Positions 38,916 through 52,220 of a stretch of 64,000 nucleotides of DNA are shown here, one piece after another. The stretch comes from Aselliscus stoliczkanus (lineage: Eukaryota > Chordata > Mammalia > Chiroptera > Hipposideridae). The notes under the pieces were generated by a model. It saw nothing but the letters and a program-made list of their open reading frames with translations. It was not told the DNA's origin and did no database searches. Position 1 is the first letter of the stretch; every line of letters starts with the position of its first letter. The stretch spans positions 35,836,352 to 35,900,351 of the forward strand of contig CM066728.1 of the NCBI GenBank assembly GCA_033961575.1. The letters run 5' to 3'. Position numbers and translations under genes: made by a program.

Positions 38916-41647
38916 ATCCAACATTTACAAAAACCTGAAACAACAAAAGTCATTTAGAACGTAATCATTCACATGAGATTTTGTGTATAGCGATTGGAAA
39001 ATTCCTAGATATATAGTCCACAATTTACTGTGATTCTCTTGGGAATCAAAAAAAAGAGAAAACCACTTAGAATTTGAGAAACTTTTGATATCATTAATAT
39101 CGATGCTAATGATGATTTACAGAAACATTTACTAAGAAAGATATCCCCCTCCCAGGAATTATTTTTAATCATCCAGTTTCCTAATACTGACCTATAATTT
39201 TCAGAACGTAGATTTTTTTTTGTTCCAAATTTTTTTTTTCTGGTAAATTATCTATGTTCTGACTGAGTCACTAGTTTATTTTATTCTGTGGTTATAAATC
39301 AGAATATTAGAACCTCAATAGAACTATTTACCATTTCTTCTTTGGAAACTGTGATCTCTCAATTCTTAGTAAGAAACTATAACTACTTTCACCTTTTATT
39401 GGCAAATTATCAGTGTAGTGTTTCAGTGCTTTCAGCCTTGCATTGAAATCTATCCTCCAAAGATCAGTGTTCAAATGTGAATAATGAGAAACAAAAATCT
39501 CCCCAAAAGAAATGCAAATACTATAGGAACTGACAAATTAAAAACAAACTAACAAAAACACACATTTTTTGTCCTAGCCTCTTATTCCTTAATTGAACTC
39601 TCAGAATCTTTTTATTGACCATAAGTGGGTCCAAGCAAGAACAATATTCACAAAAACAGAGAACCAGTGTCAAAAGCAAGCTTACTGCTAATAACCTTAA
39701 ACCTCATTGTACCTTCAAATCATACTTAATCCTGATTTATCAGTATGTGGATGTGTGTTTGATATGCAGTGAAATTCAGTTTTTAGAAATTTTGGGACCA
39801 TTTTTTTTTCCATCTAGGAATATGCCTTTTGTGTTATATTTAGAAGGACAGAAAATTATACAACTTGCTCTGACCACAGAATCAGCATATACTCAAAAAT
39901 TTATTTAAGCAGAAGTTCAGTATCTTATTGCTTCAAGTAATAGGATTTACAATTTAAAGTGGTAGAAATATTGAGAAGCTTATTATCCCCCACGAGATAT
40001 CAAGCAGGAGAATTCCAACTGTGTCTACTTTTTTTCTCTGCCTCCCTCAAAACAGTTATGTTTTTCTTCATAATTACAAGACAGCAAAAGCAACTCTTAG
40101 CATCATATGCAAACTTAACTATGACAGTGAAAAAGAGAAATGGCTTTTGCTCCCTTGGGTATCCTGTTATTAAGGAAAAACTTCTCCCAGAACTCGCAAG
40201 CCAAGTGCTCACAGGACTCACTGGTGAGTATCAGGTCATATGCCCTTGCCTAGCTGCAAGGGAGGCTAGAAGTTCTGGTAATTTCCCTCTTTATCAAGGT
40301 AGATTGGTGTTACTAACAAGGAATAAGAGGTTAGGTGGAAGATAGCTTAAACATGTCAAATAATGTAAAGTTGAATAATGAATATATTGTCCATTAAACC
40401 TATAAATGTTATCAAGTGCAGTACTTAGTTCTAAATATAGATAGCAATTTATTTGAATGCTGCTGCCCTTGTTTCGGTTTCATTGATCTCTAGAACCATT
40501 GCATGCACATTAATAAAGACTATGAACATTTTAGACGACTCTAATAACAGGACCTTTGAGAATTTATTTTCGTCTTCAAATAACTTCCTGTACCATTAAT
40601 CAAGCTGTTGTCTCTCAACTTTAAATCCACGCTTCTATGGTCTACTTTGTGAAGCTGGGACTTGAATTGCAAGCCACACTTTCTCTCTGTTTGGCTTTGC
40701 CATTAGGGGGCGCTAGGGACAGACTGCGAGACTGGAAGAAGATGAAGGGACGTTCTCCATCTTATTTGCTTTCTGAGTCTATGTTTCTGCTTGTTCTTTC
40801 CATGCACCCTAGAAACACTTATTCATGCTGAAGTAGCAGATGTTGATTTCAGTTGGCAGGTTTTCCATTGCTCATAGAACCCACATTTCAACTTATTTTT
40901 TTTCCCCCCAGTCCAAGGAGAGGCTCTACAATACCTTAGTTTAGTGTTCTTATTTTGCTTTTCTAGTTCATCAATATCTAGTCATCATTTCATTATCAAT
41001 TGATTCTCTAATAGGCTAAACCTGTTCTTTTTTTAGGGGAGGCTACAGGTTTTTTAAAATTTTACCAAAAGGAGCCTGTAATATTTCATTTTTGTCGGCA
41101 TCCCTATAATCATGTCCACTTACTGTTTTTCTTTGATGTTCAGACACCATATTGGTTGCCATAACTTTAAAGGGGTTACATGCATTTGTTTGCTGCTCTT
41201 TACCCCCATCATCACAATCGTTATAACAATTCTAACCAAAAATCTATGTGTTGGGATAGCAGACATATTTACCAGTTTTTCAACCATTTTCTTGTATTTT
41301 ATTAAATTCAGTATATTCTATATGTACAGGTTTCTCCAGGTGCCAAAGTCTTGGCTTTGAAATTAAGACACCCCTAAGAGAACCGTCGCTAGAAAAAGAG
41401 GGATAGTGGCATCAGGGGTGGGAAAAAGAGGGGGAGGATGATTTTTTTGGAAACAGAGGAAAATAGGATATCAGTGATGACGAGGAAAGAACTGAAGGTG
41501 GTGGTACCAGTAAGAGATGTCAGAGGAGATTGAATATTCCCTGGTTACCTATATGTGAATAGAAAAGGAAGGCTTTAAGATTTGGCATAGTGTGTTATGA
41601 CAGAGAGGACACAACGACCCTTCCAGAAAGTGCAGGTTGATCTAGAG

Positions 41648-41975
41648 CAGGGGTGGGCAAACTTTTGAGATGGAAGAGCTGCCTGGGGTCAGCAAACTGC
41701 TGCTCACAAGCCACATGTGGCTCTTTGGGTATGTACATGTGGCTCTGAAGTCAAATTGAAAATGAAAATAGAACTATCATAGTTTCACTGATAAAATTTT
41801 TAAAGGATATTATTCACATAAAGGTGATTACGTAAAACTATATTTATGGCTCTCGAATAATTTTTAAATTGTTGTGAGGGACAGGGTTGGCTCTTCCAGG
41901 GGTCGGCAAACTTTTGAGACAGAACGTACCCAAAGAGCCACATGTGGCTTGAGAGCCACAGTTTGCCGAGCCCTG
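41648..41975. mobile_element. nonautonomous hAT element, 328 bp
   Basis: The terminal inverted repeats are CAGGGGTGGGCAAACTTTTG and (right end, complement) CAGGGCTCGGCAAAC. The 8-bp flanks are ATCTAGAG (41640-41647) and ATCTAGAC (41976-41983), with one mismatch, as expected for hAT. Internal copies of the motif GCCACATGTGGCT and a second terminal-type sequence GGGGTCGGCAAACTTTTGAG lie at about 41899. Confidence 0.88.
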
Positions 41976-42164
41976 ATCTAGACCTTTTAACTTGGGACCA
42001 TCTGGAGTCATTTCAAGAAGATAGAACACTCATGAATGCTTAAGGACCTTTCCTCAAAGACTAACTGAATGAATTCAAACCCAAAAGAGGAAACATCTTT
42101 CAAACTCACTTTAAAAGCTTTCAAAAATGCTATTTAAAGCTCAAAAGCAGAAAGAGCAAGATTA

Positions 42165-42368
42165 GCCAGATGGGGGATGGTAGATGAGAGTAAAAGGGAT
42201 CAAATATACAGTGATGGAAGGAGAATTGACCCTGGGTGGTGAACACACAATGAGATATATAGCTGATGTATTACAGGGTTGTACACCTGAAACCTATGTA
42301 ACTTTACTAACAATTGTCACCGCAATAAACTTTAATTTAAAAAAAGACAAAACATAACGAAAAACAAA
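42165..42368 (+). mobile_element. L1 3' end fragment
   Basis: GGTGGTGAACACACAATGAG, TTGTACACCTGAAACCTATG and CAATTGTCACCGCAATAAAC, followed by an A-rich tail, match the 3' UTR end of laurasiatherian L1 elements as I know it. It is strongly 5'-truncated. Confidence 0.7.
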
Positions 42369-42835
42369 ACAAAGCAAAAACACTGTGAAATTTGGAGGCA
42401 AGGGTTAGGATGACGTGGGAAGAAGGGAAGAATTGCAAGATTTATTACCTAAGGGGTATAATTATACCTGCAACATATTTCCCAAGAACTTTTCAATCTT
42501 TAAGTTTTCTGCTTCTGTGCTTTCAAACACCAGCCTAGATATGGTTTTCTGAGCATGTGATCCAGGAAAATGTGATGTGTATCACTGATCACTTTGAGCT
42601 CCCTAGTGTCCTATTTTTTTTTATAGCTATCTATAGCTGTCATTGACAATAAACTATTACATAAATGTTAGCTACTTCTCACAAGTTTTAAATTGCTTGC
42701 TTTCTACCTGAAACACTGAGAGAAATGTCTTTAATTTTTTCTCTAAGTTAACCCTTAGTGGTAACAGTCAGAGAAAATTTCATTTTTTTAAAAGACTTCT
42801 TTCAAAGAATGTTTGACTTGAATGTGGTAATCCAC

Positions 42836-43306
42836 TTTTTTTTTTTTTAATTGGGGAGTTGGGGGAAGGAAACAGCATTGGGGAATCGGGGAAGGGGAAC
42901 AGACAAGTTGCTGTCCTTTTGTTCTTCAGTCTAGTTGTGGAGGACATCGCTTCACTGGCCCATGTTGGTATCATCATTGCGCTCTTCCCGGGTGAGGCAG
43001 ATCAGTCGCTGGCCACTAGACGGCTGCTCACGGTGGCTCTTTGCAGGTCTCGTGAGCTGCTGACAGCTCACGCTGGCTTCCAGCCACTCAAGGTAGCTTA
43101 TGGCAGCCCACTGCAGCAGGGACTGCAGACTACCCCATCTCCAGCAACTCACGGGAACCCAGCTCTAGGTGGAGCTGTTGTTCACCATCTTAGCTGTAGA
43201 GGGCACAGCGTCACTGGACCTCATATGTGGGATCCGAACCGGAGCCCTGCTGCTCAGAGCTGGTGTCCCAAACCAGCTCTTAACCAACACACCACTCGTC
43301 CAACCC
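42836..43306 (-). mobile_element. tRNA-derived SINE, long form
   Basis: In reverse complement it carries the GAGTGGTGTGTTGGTTAAGA head, a B-box-like GGTTCGGATCC and the same extended body as the copy at 3737-4160. That body includes GATACCAACATGGGCCAGTG, the ACTAGACTGAAGAACAAA segment and the TTCCCCAAT end. Relative to the other copy there are small insertions, including CTCTGAGCAGCAG in the head. The 189-codon frame across it is fortuitous. Confidence 0.83.
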
Positions 43307-43986
43307 ATAACCTACTTCTTAAACTGAAGCTTTGTGGAGCTTCATGGGTAGGTAAAATAACATTTTTTTGTTGTTGTTTTAAATTTAGAAATAACAGTAG
43401 ACTGCTCAATCCATCCTTGCAGACCTAGAATAGAGTTCTTGAAACTCTAGTCTCTCTGTCCTATGTAGGGCCCCTTATCTGGAGCCTCTCAGTTATCCCT
43501 TAGTTGGTGGAACCCAATAGGTGGGAAATTTTGATGCTGAAAGCATCCATTTCTCATTCAGTGAATGAGACCAGAGCTCTCCTCATCAGCTACCTAAGGT
43601 ATCACTACATTGAAATATGCCCACTTTGATAAACCAAAAGAATCAAGAGGTGACTTAAATGGATAGAGGAAACCAGAAAGAACATATTGAAGAAGGTGAG
43701 TTTTGAATGACAGGAAAGTAATTAAATAATAGTAAGGGAGCAGGAAAGAATTTCATTAATGGAAGCAAGTTATAGCCGTATTTCATATGAGATGATAGAA
43801 AAATGATAGCAAGGATGTTTCAGTAAATGTGTCATCATCTAGAGAGACAAAATATAAAATAGTGTCTACTTCTGACTCTTTTGATAAATTTTCATTTATT
43901 GATTCAGTAAATATTTATTGAGCACCTACAGTTGTTTTTTATATTAGTACTTTGCTGGGGAGTAGGTATGTATACACGAGTATATA

Positions 43987-44225
43987 CAGAGGGTGCCAAA
44001 AAATATATATACACATTTTAAGAGATGTTATCTATGCTCAAGCAGTAGTTTGCCATAATCAGAAGTGTCTGAATGCTGATAGTAACCAGTTTGAGTACCT
44101 CTTGTAATTGCAGAAGTCAAATGTGACTTGTATTCATCTTTTCTTATTGGTATGTATTGAGTATTACAATTTTAATACATTTTTTTCCTTTCTTAAAATG
44201 TGTATGCTTTTTTTGGCACCTCCTG
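43987..44225. mobile_element. mariner-like MITE, 239 bp
   Basis: The ends CAGAGGGTGCCAAAAAATAT and (complement) CAGGAGGTGCCAAAAAAAGC are inverted repeats flanked by TA. It carries about 110 bp of interior that the 128-bp copy at 9474 lacks, so it is closer to the parent element. It lies near an L2 relic. Confidence 0.85.
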
Positions 44226-44329
44226 TAGATTTACGTCTAATACATCTTTAGAGTCTGAAATTGCGTATCCTCTTTTTCCTCTCTTTTGAACATTGCTATC
44301 ACTTCCATACTTTATCTAATTAGTTTTTC

Positions 44330-44475
44330 CCACAACCCTCTTAGGCTGAATGTCTATTTTACGTGAGGAAACTGAGGCTCAGAGGTGTTTAGTGATGGGT
44401 CCACCCTCACATATCTGGAGACTGGACCCAGCTCTGTTTGACTCCCAAATTACTAACTGCTATATACCAGCTGCC
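44330..44475 (-). mobile_element. MIR, antisense
   Basis: TACGTGAGGAAACTGAGGCT, CAGAGGTGTTTAGTGATGGG and CTGTTTGACTCCCAAATTAC are the complement of the MIR core. Confidence 0.7.
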
Positions 44476-46174
44476 TACCTGACTGTAAAGTGACAGCAGG
44501 CCATTGCCAGCAAGTTTATTTGAATAGGTAATCTATGGTATATAGCAACAGGAAATAAAGTTTCAAAATGGGTATTTAATAAAAGCAAAAAACTGCCATG
44601 ATTGAACTCAGAAGTGACAAAATGAAAACAATAATTGCAAAAGAGGATTGTGGAACTCTTTAAAGATAGGAATTGGAAGCAAGTAGAAGTGTATGTTATT
44701 TGTTATGTTTTGTTTTAAAAAAGCAGGCCAAAAATATGCATAGCAGGATAGGAAGCAGGATTAGGTTCATGGATATTTGAAGGAAGACTCAACCAAAATG
44801 GGGAAGATGGACCTGAAGTAATGCAAGAGGTAAAAAAAAAAAAAAATCAGTCTCAAATTGGCAAGCTTAGGAAACCAGGAATGGTAAATATTCTGTGTTT
44901 GGTAAACCCTGAAATGGAGCTATTCTTTTGGGTATGGTGAGAAGATGAATTTGATAGTCAATATTCATATAGTTAGGAGCTGCATTGTATATTTACAGTA
45001 AAATTCTATGGCATCCTCTCCAGCTTTTATCCCCTACCATAGCAAAAAGACCAAAACACTTTTATAGGAAGGAAAAATTTGGAAAGACTGGGTGATAAAG
45101 CCAATTGAACTTGGTGTTGATAGCTTAATAATGGATTTGGTTCCATCACAGATCTGCTATTTCTAGCATCCCTATGCAAAGATTGTGAAGGCTGTTTATT
45201 TTTCCTTTTCACCATTAATTAGTACATAAACTAGTAAGATATCAGGGTCTTTCCTCCCTCCCTTTCTTTTTTGGTTGTTGGTAAAATTCACAGGATGTGT
45301 GCTTATGTTAGTGTGGCTGATTTCTCAAGATATTGAATAATGATTTTAGTTAGATAACTGACTTTGAGAAATAGAATAGATTTTAATTCTGGGTATATTT
45401 TAGAAAGATTTGTCTCTTTAACTGATTCTAATAAACAGCTCCCCTTGGGCCCCACCTGATTTTTCACAGAATAATTTGTTCTGGCTTTATATTCAATAAA
45501 TGAATCACCAAGTGTCTAAGCATCTAAGCACATATTCAATACCATTAAATACATGGGAAGGTTTTCACCAACTGAGTCTGTTTTATCTATGCAAATATTT
45601 TCTTATTAATTTAATCCAAACATCTTCTCAAAATTATATATTTTTGTAAACGTGTGTGCATGTTTCCATCATTAAGTTGCAAAACTTCATTCCACTCTAA
45701 ATTATTAACTTATATCCTTCCTTTAAAACAAAACTAAATTGTCATAATTTTTCCTTCTAATACATTCATTTCTTGCCATGAAAGAAAAATCAATAGTCCC
45801 TGTGCTCCAGGGTCTATATTTATCACATTCAAACTTCCTCCACTTTCCTACCAAACAACAAAAACAATAAAGAAACAAACTCATGGGGGGAAAAAAGAGA
45901 GAGAAAAGAACAACTGCAGGCAACAAAGTCTGACTCAATTTCATAATAATAGAATGGAAATTATTTTAGCACATTTATGGCATTACATAGAAGGACTGTA
46001 ACTTTCAGAGTCTGAGTCATCAATAGAAAATATAAATATTCTCTAGTAAATATTTCATACTGTCTTGCTGTAAATTCTTTGGCTTGTCACTGACACACAA
46101 TTCTTAAATGATGATTTTGTAAAAGGAAGAAAGAGATGATCAGGATTACACTATTGTTGTCACTTCATACTTAC

Positions 46175-46247
46175 AGCAACGGCCTCCAGGATTTGTTTAA
46201 CAGCATCTGCAGCATCTCGTTCACTGTAATACCCCTTTTCCACGATC
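46175..46247 (-). CDS. CAMK4: CAMK4 exon, helix D/E segment (probable exon 5)
   Basis: The exon is 73 nt. Its first G completes Arg129, then 24 codons read IVEKGYYSERDAADAVKQIL and EAVA, human residues 130-153. YYSERDAADAVKQILEAV is the helix D-E region typical of CaM kinases; the equivalent in CaMKII is FYTEKDASxxIxQIL. The acceptor is TTCTTGTTTCAG and the donor is GTAAGT. The exon ends in phase 0. It stands alone between two large introns (14.7 kb upstream, 28.7 kb downstream in gene orientation). Its identity is secure because both the upstream frame (DR) and the downstream frame (YLHENG) continue correctly. Confidence 0.97.
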
Positions 46248-46479
46248 CTGAAACAAGAACAACAAATTAACATAAATTCTTCTCAGGCACCTGCATTCAG
46301 TTGAGTGGGCATTCAAAGAAGTTAATTAAGTTAATGGTGAAGAAGATGCATCCAAGCCATTGCAACAGGCTACCATGACTCCAGGAAAAAGATTTCCATC
46401 AATTGGCACTCTAGAAATCTTCGGGTTCATTTAGGAAAATGAAAAATGTTTATTTTTGTCTAGGCTTGAACCATTCATT

Positions 46480-47700
46480 CTGAGGATGAAATTTCTTTCT
46501 TTTTAAACTTTGTATCATAAATCATAAACGTATACCAAATAGACAATATACCATACACCATTGCTTGTAATGTTACACAGCTTCAAAAGTTATTCATTCA
46601 TGACCAATGTTGTTTGATCTATCCAATTAATTACTTCCCCTTCTTGGTTGTTTTCAAGCAAATATCAGATGTCATATAATTTCATTCATAGATATTTAAG
46701 GAGATAGCTTTAGAAGATCGGGGTCTTTAAAGAGATAGCTCTAAAAGACAAAGGGTCTTTTAAAAATCATAACTACAATGCCATTATCATACCGGTAAAC
46801 TACAATTCTTTAATATCAAATTTGAAGTTTCAAATTTTCAGTTGTCTTAGCATGTGAAAACTTGTTATTTGTTTGTTTGAATCAGTATCTAAATAAGGTC
46901 CAAATAAGGTCTTTCTGCCTTTATTCCCCTCTCCCCACCTCCTCCATCTGGTTTTCTTTTCCAAATAAATGACTTGCGCTTTTTTCATGGATGTGGGCGA
47001 TTCATTTTTCTTTTAAGTTGAAATCTTTTCTTTTTTTAATTTCAGAAATGTTTTCCTGAATTAGAATGCATTGTATTTGTTTTCTGCCATCGCTTTGGTT
47101 TTCTTCTTTGGGTTGTACAATTATACACTTATGAGTTTTCCCACTTTTGATTGATATTGTTCTTTCTTTTATGATTTTCTTTATTATAGTTTATTTTGTA
47201 ATACCTCCTGACATGCTTTCATTGCCTAAAGGAACCTTATTCTGCTCCTTATTTTCTGTATGCTTATAATCATTTTGTATTGGAATTAACCGAGACACCT
47301 CTCTGTTGTTGCTTATTTTTAAGCCAAATTGGTTTTCTTTTTTTTTTAACTTATAGTTGAGATACAATATTATATTAGTTGCAGATGTACACCATAGTGA
47401 TTTGACACTTATATTCCTTACAGTGTGATCTATACTAAGTCTAGTAACCTTCTGTCATCATACAAAGGTATTACAATATTGACTATTGTCCCTGTGCTGT
47501 ACTCATGCATTACAGCCTCATGAAGTATTTTACTTCATTTTTTATAGCTCTACATTTGTACCCTTTATTCCCCTTCACCTTTTGGTGTAGTGATGGGTCA
47601 GGATATCTTCTCTAGTTTCACGGCTCTTGACTTTCTGTTTATTAACATGAAACATTAAAAAATATGCCGTCTTATATCTGAGATGTCTTCTCTATGTGGA
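46480..47700 (-). mobile_element. antisense L1-type fragments
   Basis: At 46.48-47.3 kb the plus strand resembles the complement of an old L1 3' region (ATCATAACTACAATGCCATT, AAATAAGGTCCAAATAAGGT). At 47338-47640 a second piece starts with a T-tract, then ACTTATAGTTGAGATACAAT and ATATTAGTTGCAGATGTACA. This is the complement of the L1 end motif (TGTATGTCAACTAT type). Boundaries are approximate, and the first piece is the less certain of the two. Confidence 0.55.
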
Positions 47701-48766
47701 ACTGCATCCCCGTGCCTAGAGCATCTCCACTCTGATTGTTGGAGTCTCTTCCTAGCAGTCTTTCCCAAATACAGGACTTTTTCCCTAAGGGGCTTCCAAT
47801 ATTAATTTCGGGAGTTCATAGGGCCTTGAGTATATGAGTAGCTTCAGACCTTACTGTGGGTGCAGTTTTTGTGCTTCTCAGAAATTTGAATGATAAAAAG
47901 CCCCCACAATTTCAGCTGTTCCTCTTTTATTGGCTCATGCTCCTTCCCAAAGATTTGGGGATTTTAGTGTTCTCCTATTCTTCGGTCCATTACAAGTATT
48001 CTAGCTTCCCTTTGCTTCCTCTTACATAGATGCTAACACCAAGTGGCTCTTGGAATTGTCATTAGTTTGCCCTTATTCATTTGTATTTTAGGCTTTGTGG
48101 AGAGACCTTGTCACTTGTTTTTGTTATAGGTATTGTCTGTGAGTTTTTTCTCTGTCTATTCTTATGGGAATACTTGGAAAAACTACTTTTTTGCTGTTTG
48201 TATCTTACCAGAATTTCAAGAGAAAAGATATTTTGGATAGCACTGTAGAATATCAACTTGCATAAGATGTTTTCAGCAGACAAAATTTTGTGGTAAAGAC
48301 ATGTCTGAAAGAGGTCAATTCAAAACCTAAGAGACAAAGCTTCACCAATTTTTGTAATTTTGCATTGAAATTTTTCTTCAACTTAATTCCTCAAATAGCA
48401 TATTTTTCAGAAAGTATCTCCCATTAAAAAAATATTTTAGCAAGGAATTCTAAGTTCTCAAAGTAGCTAGTGTTAATAGTTGAATTTAAATTCTATGAAA
48501 TATTTTCAAAATAAGGGATGGAAGGTGAGGAAAGCAGAAGACAACAGATATGACAAAAATAAAAGGCTGAATTACAAGAAGATACCTCAATGATCACAAT
48601 TATCAACATTCAGAGAAACTATATGATGAAAAATTTCAATTTTTTAATTTTCTCCATTCAGTTAATGAGAACATTGTCAAGAAACACAAACTCGTCAATT
48701 TTTCAAAGGATGGAAGATGGAATATCTTTCCCCCCTTTTTTATTTCTTGGTTATTTGTTATATATA

Positions 48767-48981
48767 CCAGGGTCAAACAAAATGTGAAAATAGTTGCAAT
48801 ATTCAGGGGATTATTGTTAATTGGTTCTTGAAAATCAATTTTCATATGATATTTCCTTATAAGAATACACATTTTTGAATTCATGATTGAGTTACATATT
48901 TTGCTATTGGTATATATTATTATAATTTTAATGCAACTTTTTCCTTTCTTACAATGTGTGTGTATTTTTTGTCACCCTCTG
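48767..48981. mobile_element. mariner-like MITE, 215 bp
   Basis: The left end is diverged (CCAGGGTCAAACAAAATGTG). The right end complement is CAGAGGGTGACAAAAAATAC, with TA on both sides. The interior shares TATTGGTATATATTATTATA-type and CTTTTTCCTTTCTTACAATG-type blocks with the other copies. Confidence 0.75.
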
Positions 48982-49884
48982 TATAGTCTACTTATTAAAA
49001 CTTAATTGAAATCAACTCTTGCACAATACTTTCTGAGCACTTTTAAATTAAGTATGAGATAAGGGGAAAAGAAGGACTACTGTGTCAGAGTAAGTTGAGA
49101 ACTTTGGCTATCATTACATCATCCTCTGCATTTTGCTTTAAAGGTGGACTTTTGTGGTACATCCACCAACCAACACAATTGTAATTAGTGTCTCCTCTGT
49201 GCACTGCGCCTGTGGCATCAGCAGCTCAGAGGGGAGTTATAACAAAGATGATGGGAATAAATGACCAATAATTAACTTTCTTCCCTCCTCCTATTCTTCC
49301 CGACAAAGAATAAAATCAATTACTTCCTGGTCTTCGAAAAAATAGTGTGGGTTTTCCCCACAGTCCTCACCAAGGTTAGAAGCCTTACAAAGCCACTTTA
49401 TGGTGCCCCTTCCAGTGGGTACCATGCCATGAGGCTTAGTCTATGCAAATAGTACTCTTTGGGTTGTACAGAGCCAACATTCACAACCTCTCTGATGGGA
49501 AACCCTCCTTGTCTGCTAAATACACATGACCTTTCATGGGCATCCCCACCCATTATAAAGGCAATGTTTCACCCACTAGAACTTCCTATCTATATTTTGT
49601 TCTATTATGAAAGTTTCACGCTTTGGCTTAAATATGGTGTCTATGCATTTGCATTTGGGTTTAATTTAAGGTTAAATGCATGTTCAGAAACAATCCTTGT
49701 GTGAATGTCTAGGGACTGGCTGCATAAAAGAGTGAATTTTCTTGGGAGCTGTTTTCAGGTAGGATGGAGGGAAGAATTGTAGCTTTAAGAAGAATAGGAT
49801 GGAAATTTCACTAATTTTCTATAACGTATGTTAAATTAGCAAAACATTTCATCTAATTAATGGAGAGGGTGCATTTTAACGGAT

Positions 49885-50290
49885 ATATCCATTCATTGAT
49901 TTATTCAAAAAATATTATGGAATGACTTTTACTTGCCGGGCACTCAGTAATGAACCAGACATGGCCTCTGGCCTCATGGGTTTTCTCTTGGTATAAGTAG
50001 ACAGACAACAGTCAACACAGTGTGCTACATGCTGTGACAGATGTACTAGACAATGGCCTGGGCACTCCTAGAAAGGGCAGGTAATCTATTCTGGAGGACA
50101 TGCAGTGTGGGAAGAGGATTCTACAGGTAGTAGTTATATCTCAGCTCAGACCTGAAGGGTGTAGAGAAGTTTTCTCCCTGAGGGAAGGGTGGGAGCCAGG
50201 GGTGAGGTAGGTGTGTGTGGGAGAAGCATGGGACTGGAGAGGAGGGAGACTGTTCTAAGGAGAAGAACCAAGACTATGATGAGAAACAAA
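49885..50290 (-). mobile_element. L2 3' region, antisense
   Basis: ATTTATTCAAAAAATATTAT, GGGCACTCAGTAATGAACCA and GGTATAAGTAGACAGACAAC are complement-L2 blocks. They are followed by AAGGGTGTAGAGAAGTTTTC, consistent with the L2 interior. Confidence 0.6.
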
Positions 50291-52093
50291 GTGTGAGGAT
50301 GGGGTAGTGATATACAGTCAATATTCCTGTCTAATGTGAGCCAGTACTTGGTGGATATGTGAAGAACAGGATTTGGGTCTTGCCCCAGATGAGACCACAG
50401 ATAGTAGAGAAATTATTAACAAAAACATCATCATCATAGATGTAATACATGGTATACTAAGGTTTATACAGCCAAGGAGTTTATTAATTCTGTTGTCAGA
50501 AATGTCTCTAGAGTAGACATGGGGCAGGAAAACAAAATACAAGTGCCTTCTGTACCTCATCTCATTGTGAACTCTGCACACGGTAGCTCTGTCGACCATA
50601 ATTACTCAAACACTTCCCTTCAAGGCTCCTTCTGCTAGAAGGAATTTGGTTTCCAATTGACTTGTTCACCAGAGTGTCACAGAGCTAGGTTTCTGGAACT
50701 CAGACATTCAATTTTCAATATCATATAACTTGAGCTACCACTCAGGCCATCCATGACTGACTAGAAAGCTCAATAGCCATGAACTTCCCAAGTTGCAAAT
50801 GAAGATTTATAACTTAGAGCTAAGGTTTTAAGTGAAAGCATTAGTGACCAGCTAAGGAAAATGAAGTCCTGCAATCTTTCTCTCTCTATTTAGGTAGCAG
50901 GGCTACAGTGGATGTATCGAGCCAAAGCCTTCTGCTAGATATGGTGGCAAAATTCTTAACCTTCTCACTCAGTTGTTGCTTTGAACACCCACAGAGCCAA
51001 GTGCCAAGCCTTGTTCAGAGTAGGCAGTCAATGAATATTTGTGGAATCAATACTAACTGCCAAGTGAATAGATGCCAGAAACATTTCAGACTGGACATTT
51101 AGACAACTCCTTTGCCTCTGTTCCTTATCATGGGGAACAAAAGCAGTGGGCTGGGAAGTGATGCTCAACACAAGTACATCAGCCATGAATCCAGTGAGAG
51201 AACAGCCAGATAGATGCTTCCCAAAGGAAAATGCAATAGGTAGAAAGCTTATTGCTGGCCTTAGGAATAAACTCAGAGTTACATCATTCCTAGATATTAT
51301 TGTAATAACATGAATCTTTTTAGAAACTTATTTTGAACAAAATTAATGTGATTCAAATTCATCAAAATAGAGTAGCATTTATTTCATGAAGCACACAAAT
51401 TTATACCTAAAATTTAGCTGCAATTTCAAACAAGTTCCCAGTGAAATTGAACCATGCATGCACAGTCAAGAATTTATAGCTTTAGACAGAATATACTATG
51501 ATTTCAATTTTTAGAAGCAATGAAATATTTAATCATTGTAGCCATTTTTGAGCTATAAAAATAGAAGGATAATTTTGGTTGATACTTTTGTTTTTTATAT
51601 TTAAACACTCATTGGTATATTTCTCTTCAGATTTAGTAAACTAATTTCCTTTTCATGCTTTGCAAAATGATAAGAAGGCAGTTACGATGCTAACAGCATC
51701 TTAAGATCATTTTCAAAGGCCCAGGGCCATGTCGTTTGTTGCTATGACATATAATTTCCCATCATTCCATTGGGGGCTGGAATAGCAGACTTAGTGCTAA
51801 CAACAAAACCTCTCCTAGGATTTTGATCACAACACTGACTCCAAAGGCTGCCTTGGGATCCCAGTTCCCACAGTTCCCTCAGTTGCTAACGGGTCTAGCG
51901 GACATCTGGAGATGCGGGAAGGAAGTACCATGGAGGTGTGTTAACCTAGACTCCCAGGCTGTGCTTGTCTGGCCCCAACAGGCCTTCCTAACCCAGGCCA
52001 GGCCTTTCCCTTCCACTGTTTGCTGTGTTGGCTCACATGTTCCTCTTCCCCACAGTTGGTATTATTTCCATCATTTAAAAATTGTAGGATGAG

Positions 52094-52220
52094 GGCCGGC
52101 CGAGTGGAGCGGTGGTTAAGCACTGGCTTGGGAAGCCAGCGGCCCCGGTTCAGGTCCCCACATATGAGGGCCAGTGACACTGCCCTCAAAAAGCAAAAAT
52201 AAATAAAAAGTAAATAAAAT
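52094..52220 (+). mobile_element. short tRNA-derived SINE
   Basis: Head GGCCGGCCGAGTGGAGCGGT, B box GGTTCAGGTCC, then GACACTGCCCTC and an AAATAAATAAAA-type tail. The 16-bp target-site duplication AAAATTGTAGGATGAG is exact (52078-52093, 52221-52236). Confidence 0.95.

Larger units (their letters stand above)
17524..46174 (-). other. CAMK4: CAMK4 large intron (28.7 kb)
   Basis: The intron has GTAAGT at its 5' end (46174 downward) and TTTAG at its 3' end. It holds most of the repeats in the window: the RPL29 pseudogene, antisense L1 fragments at 23.2-24.75 and 27.7-29.0 kb, MLT1 LTRs, at least eight SINEs, a hAT element, a MITE and a 76-bp tandem duplication. No exon was found. Stretches without a recognised feature include 20041-22550, 24900-26030, 26300-27530, 30200-31080, 39000-41640 and 44480-46174. 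Confidence 0.88.

Noticed and set aside
39959..40345. Open frame of 128 codons in non-repeat sequence
   Set aside because: I see no recognisable domain, no splice or promoter context and no codon bias. The length is not surprising in 64 kb.
42859..43428. Open frame of 189 codons
   Set aside because: It is the complement of the long tRNA-derived SINE. The frame is accidental.
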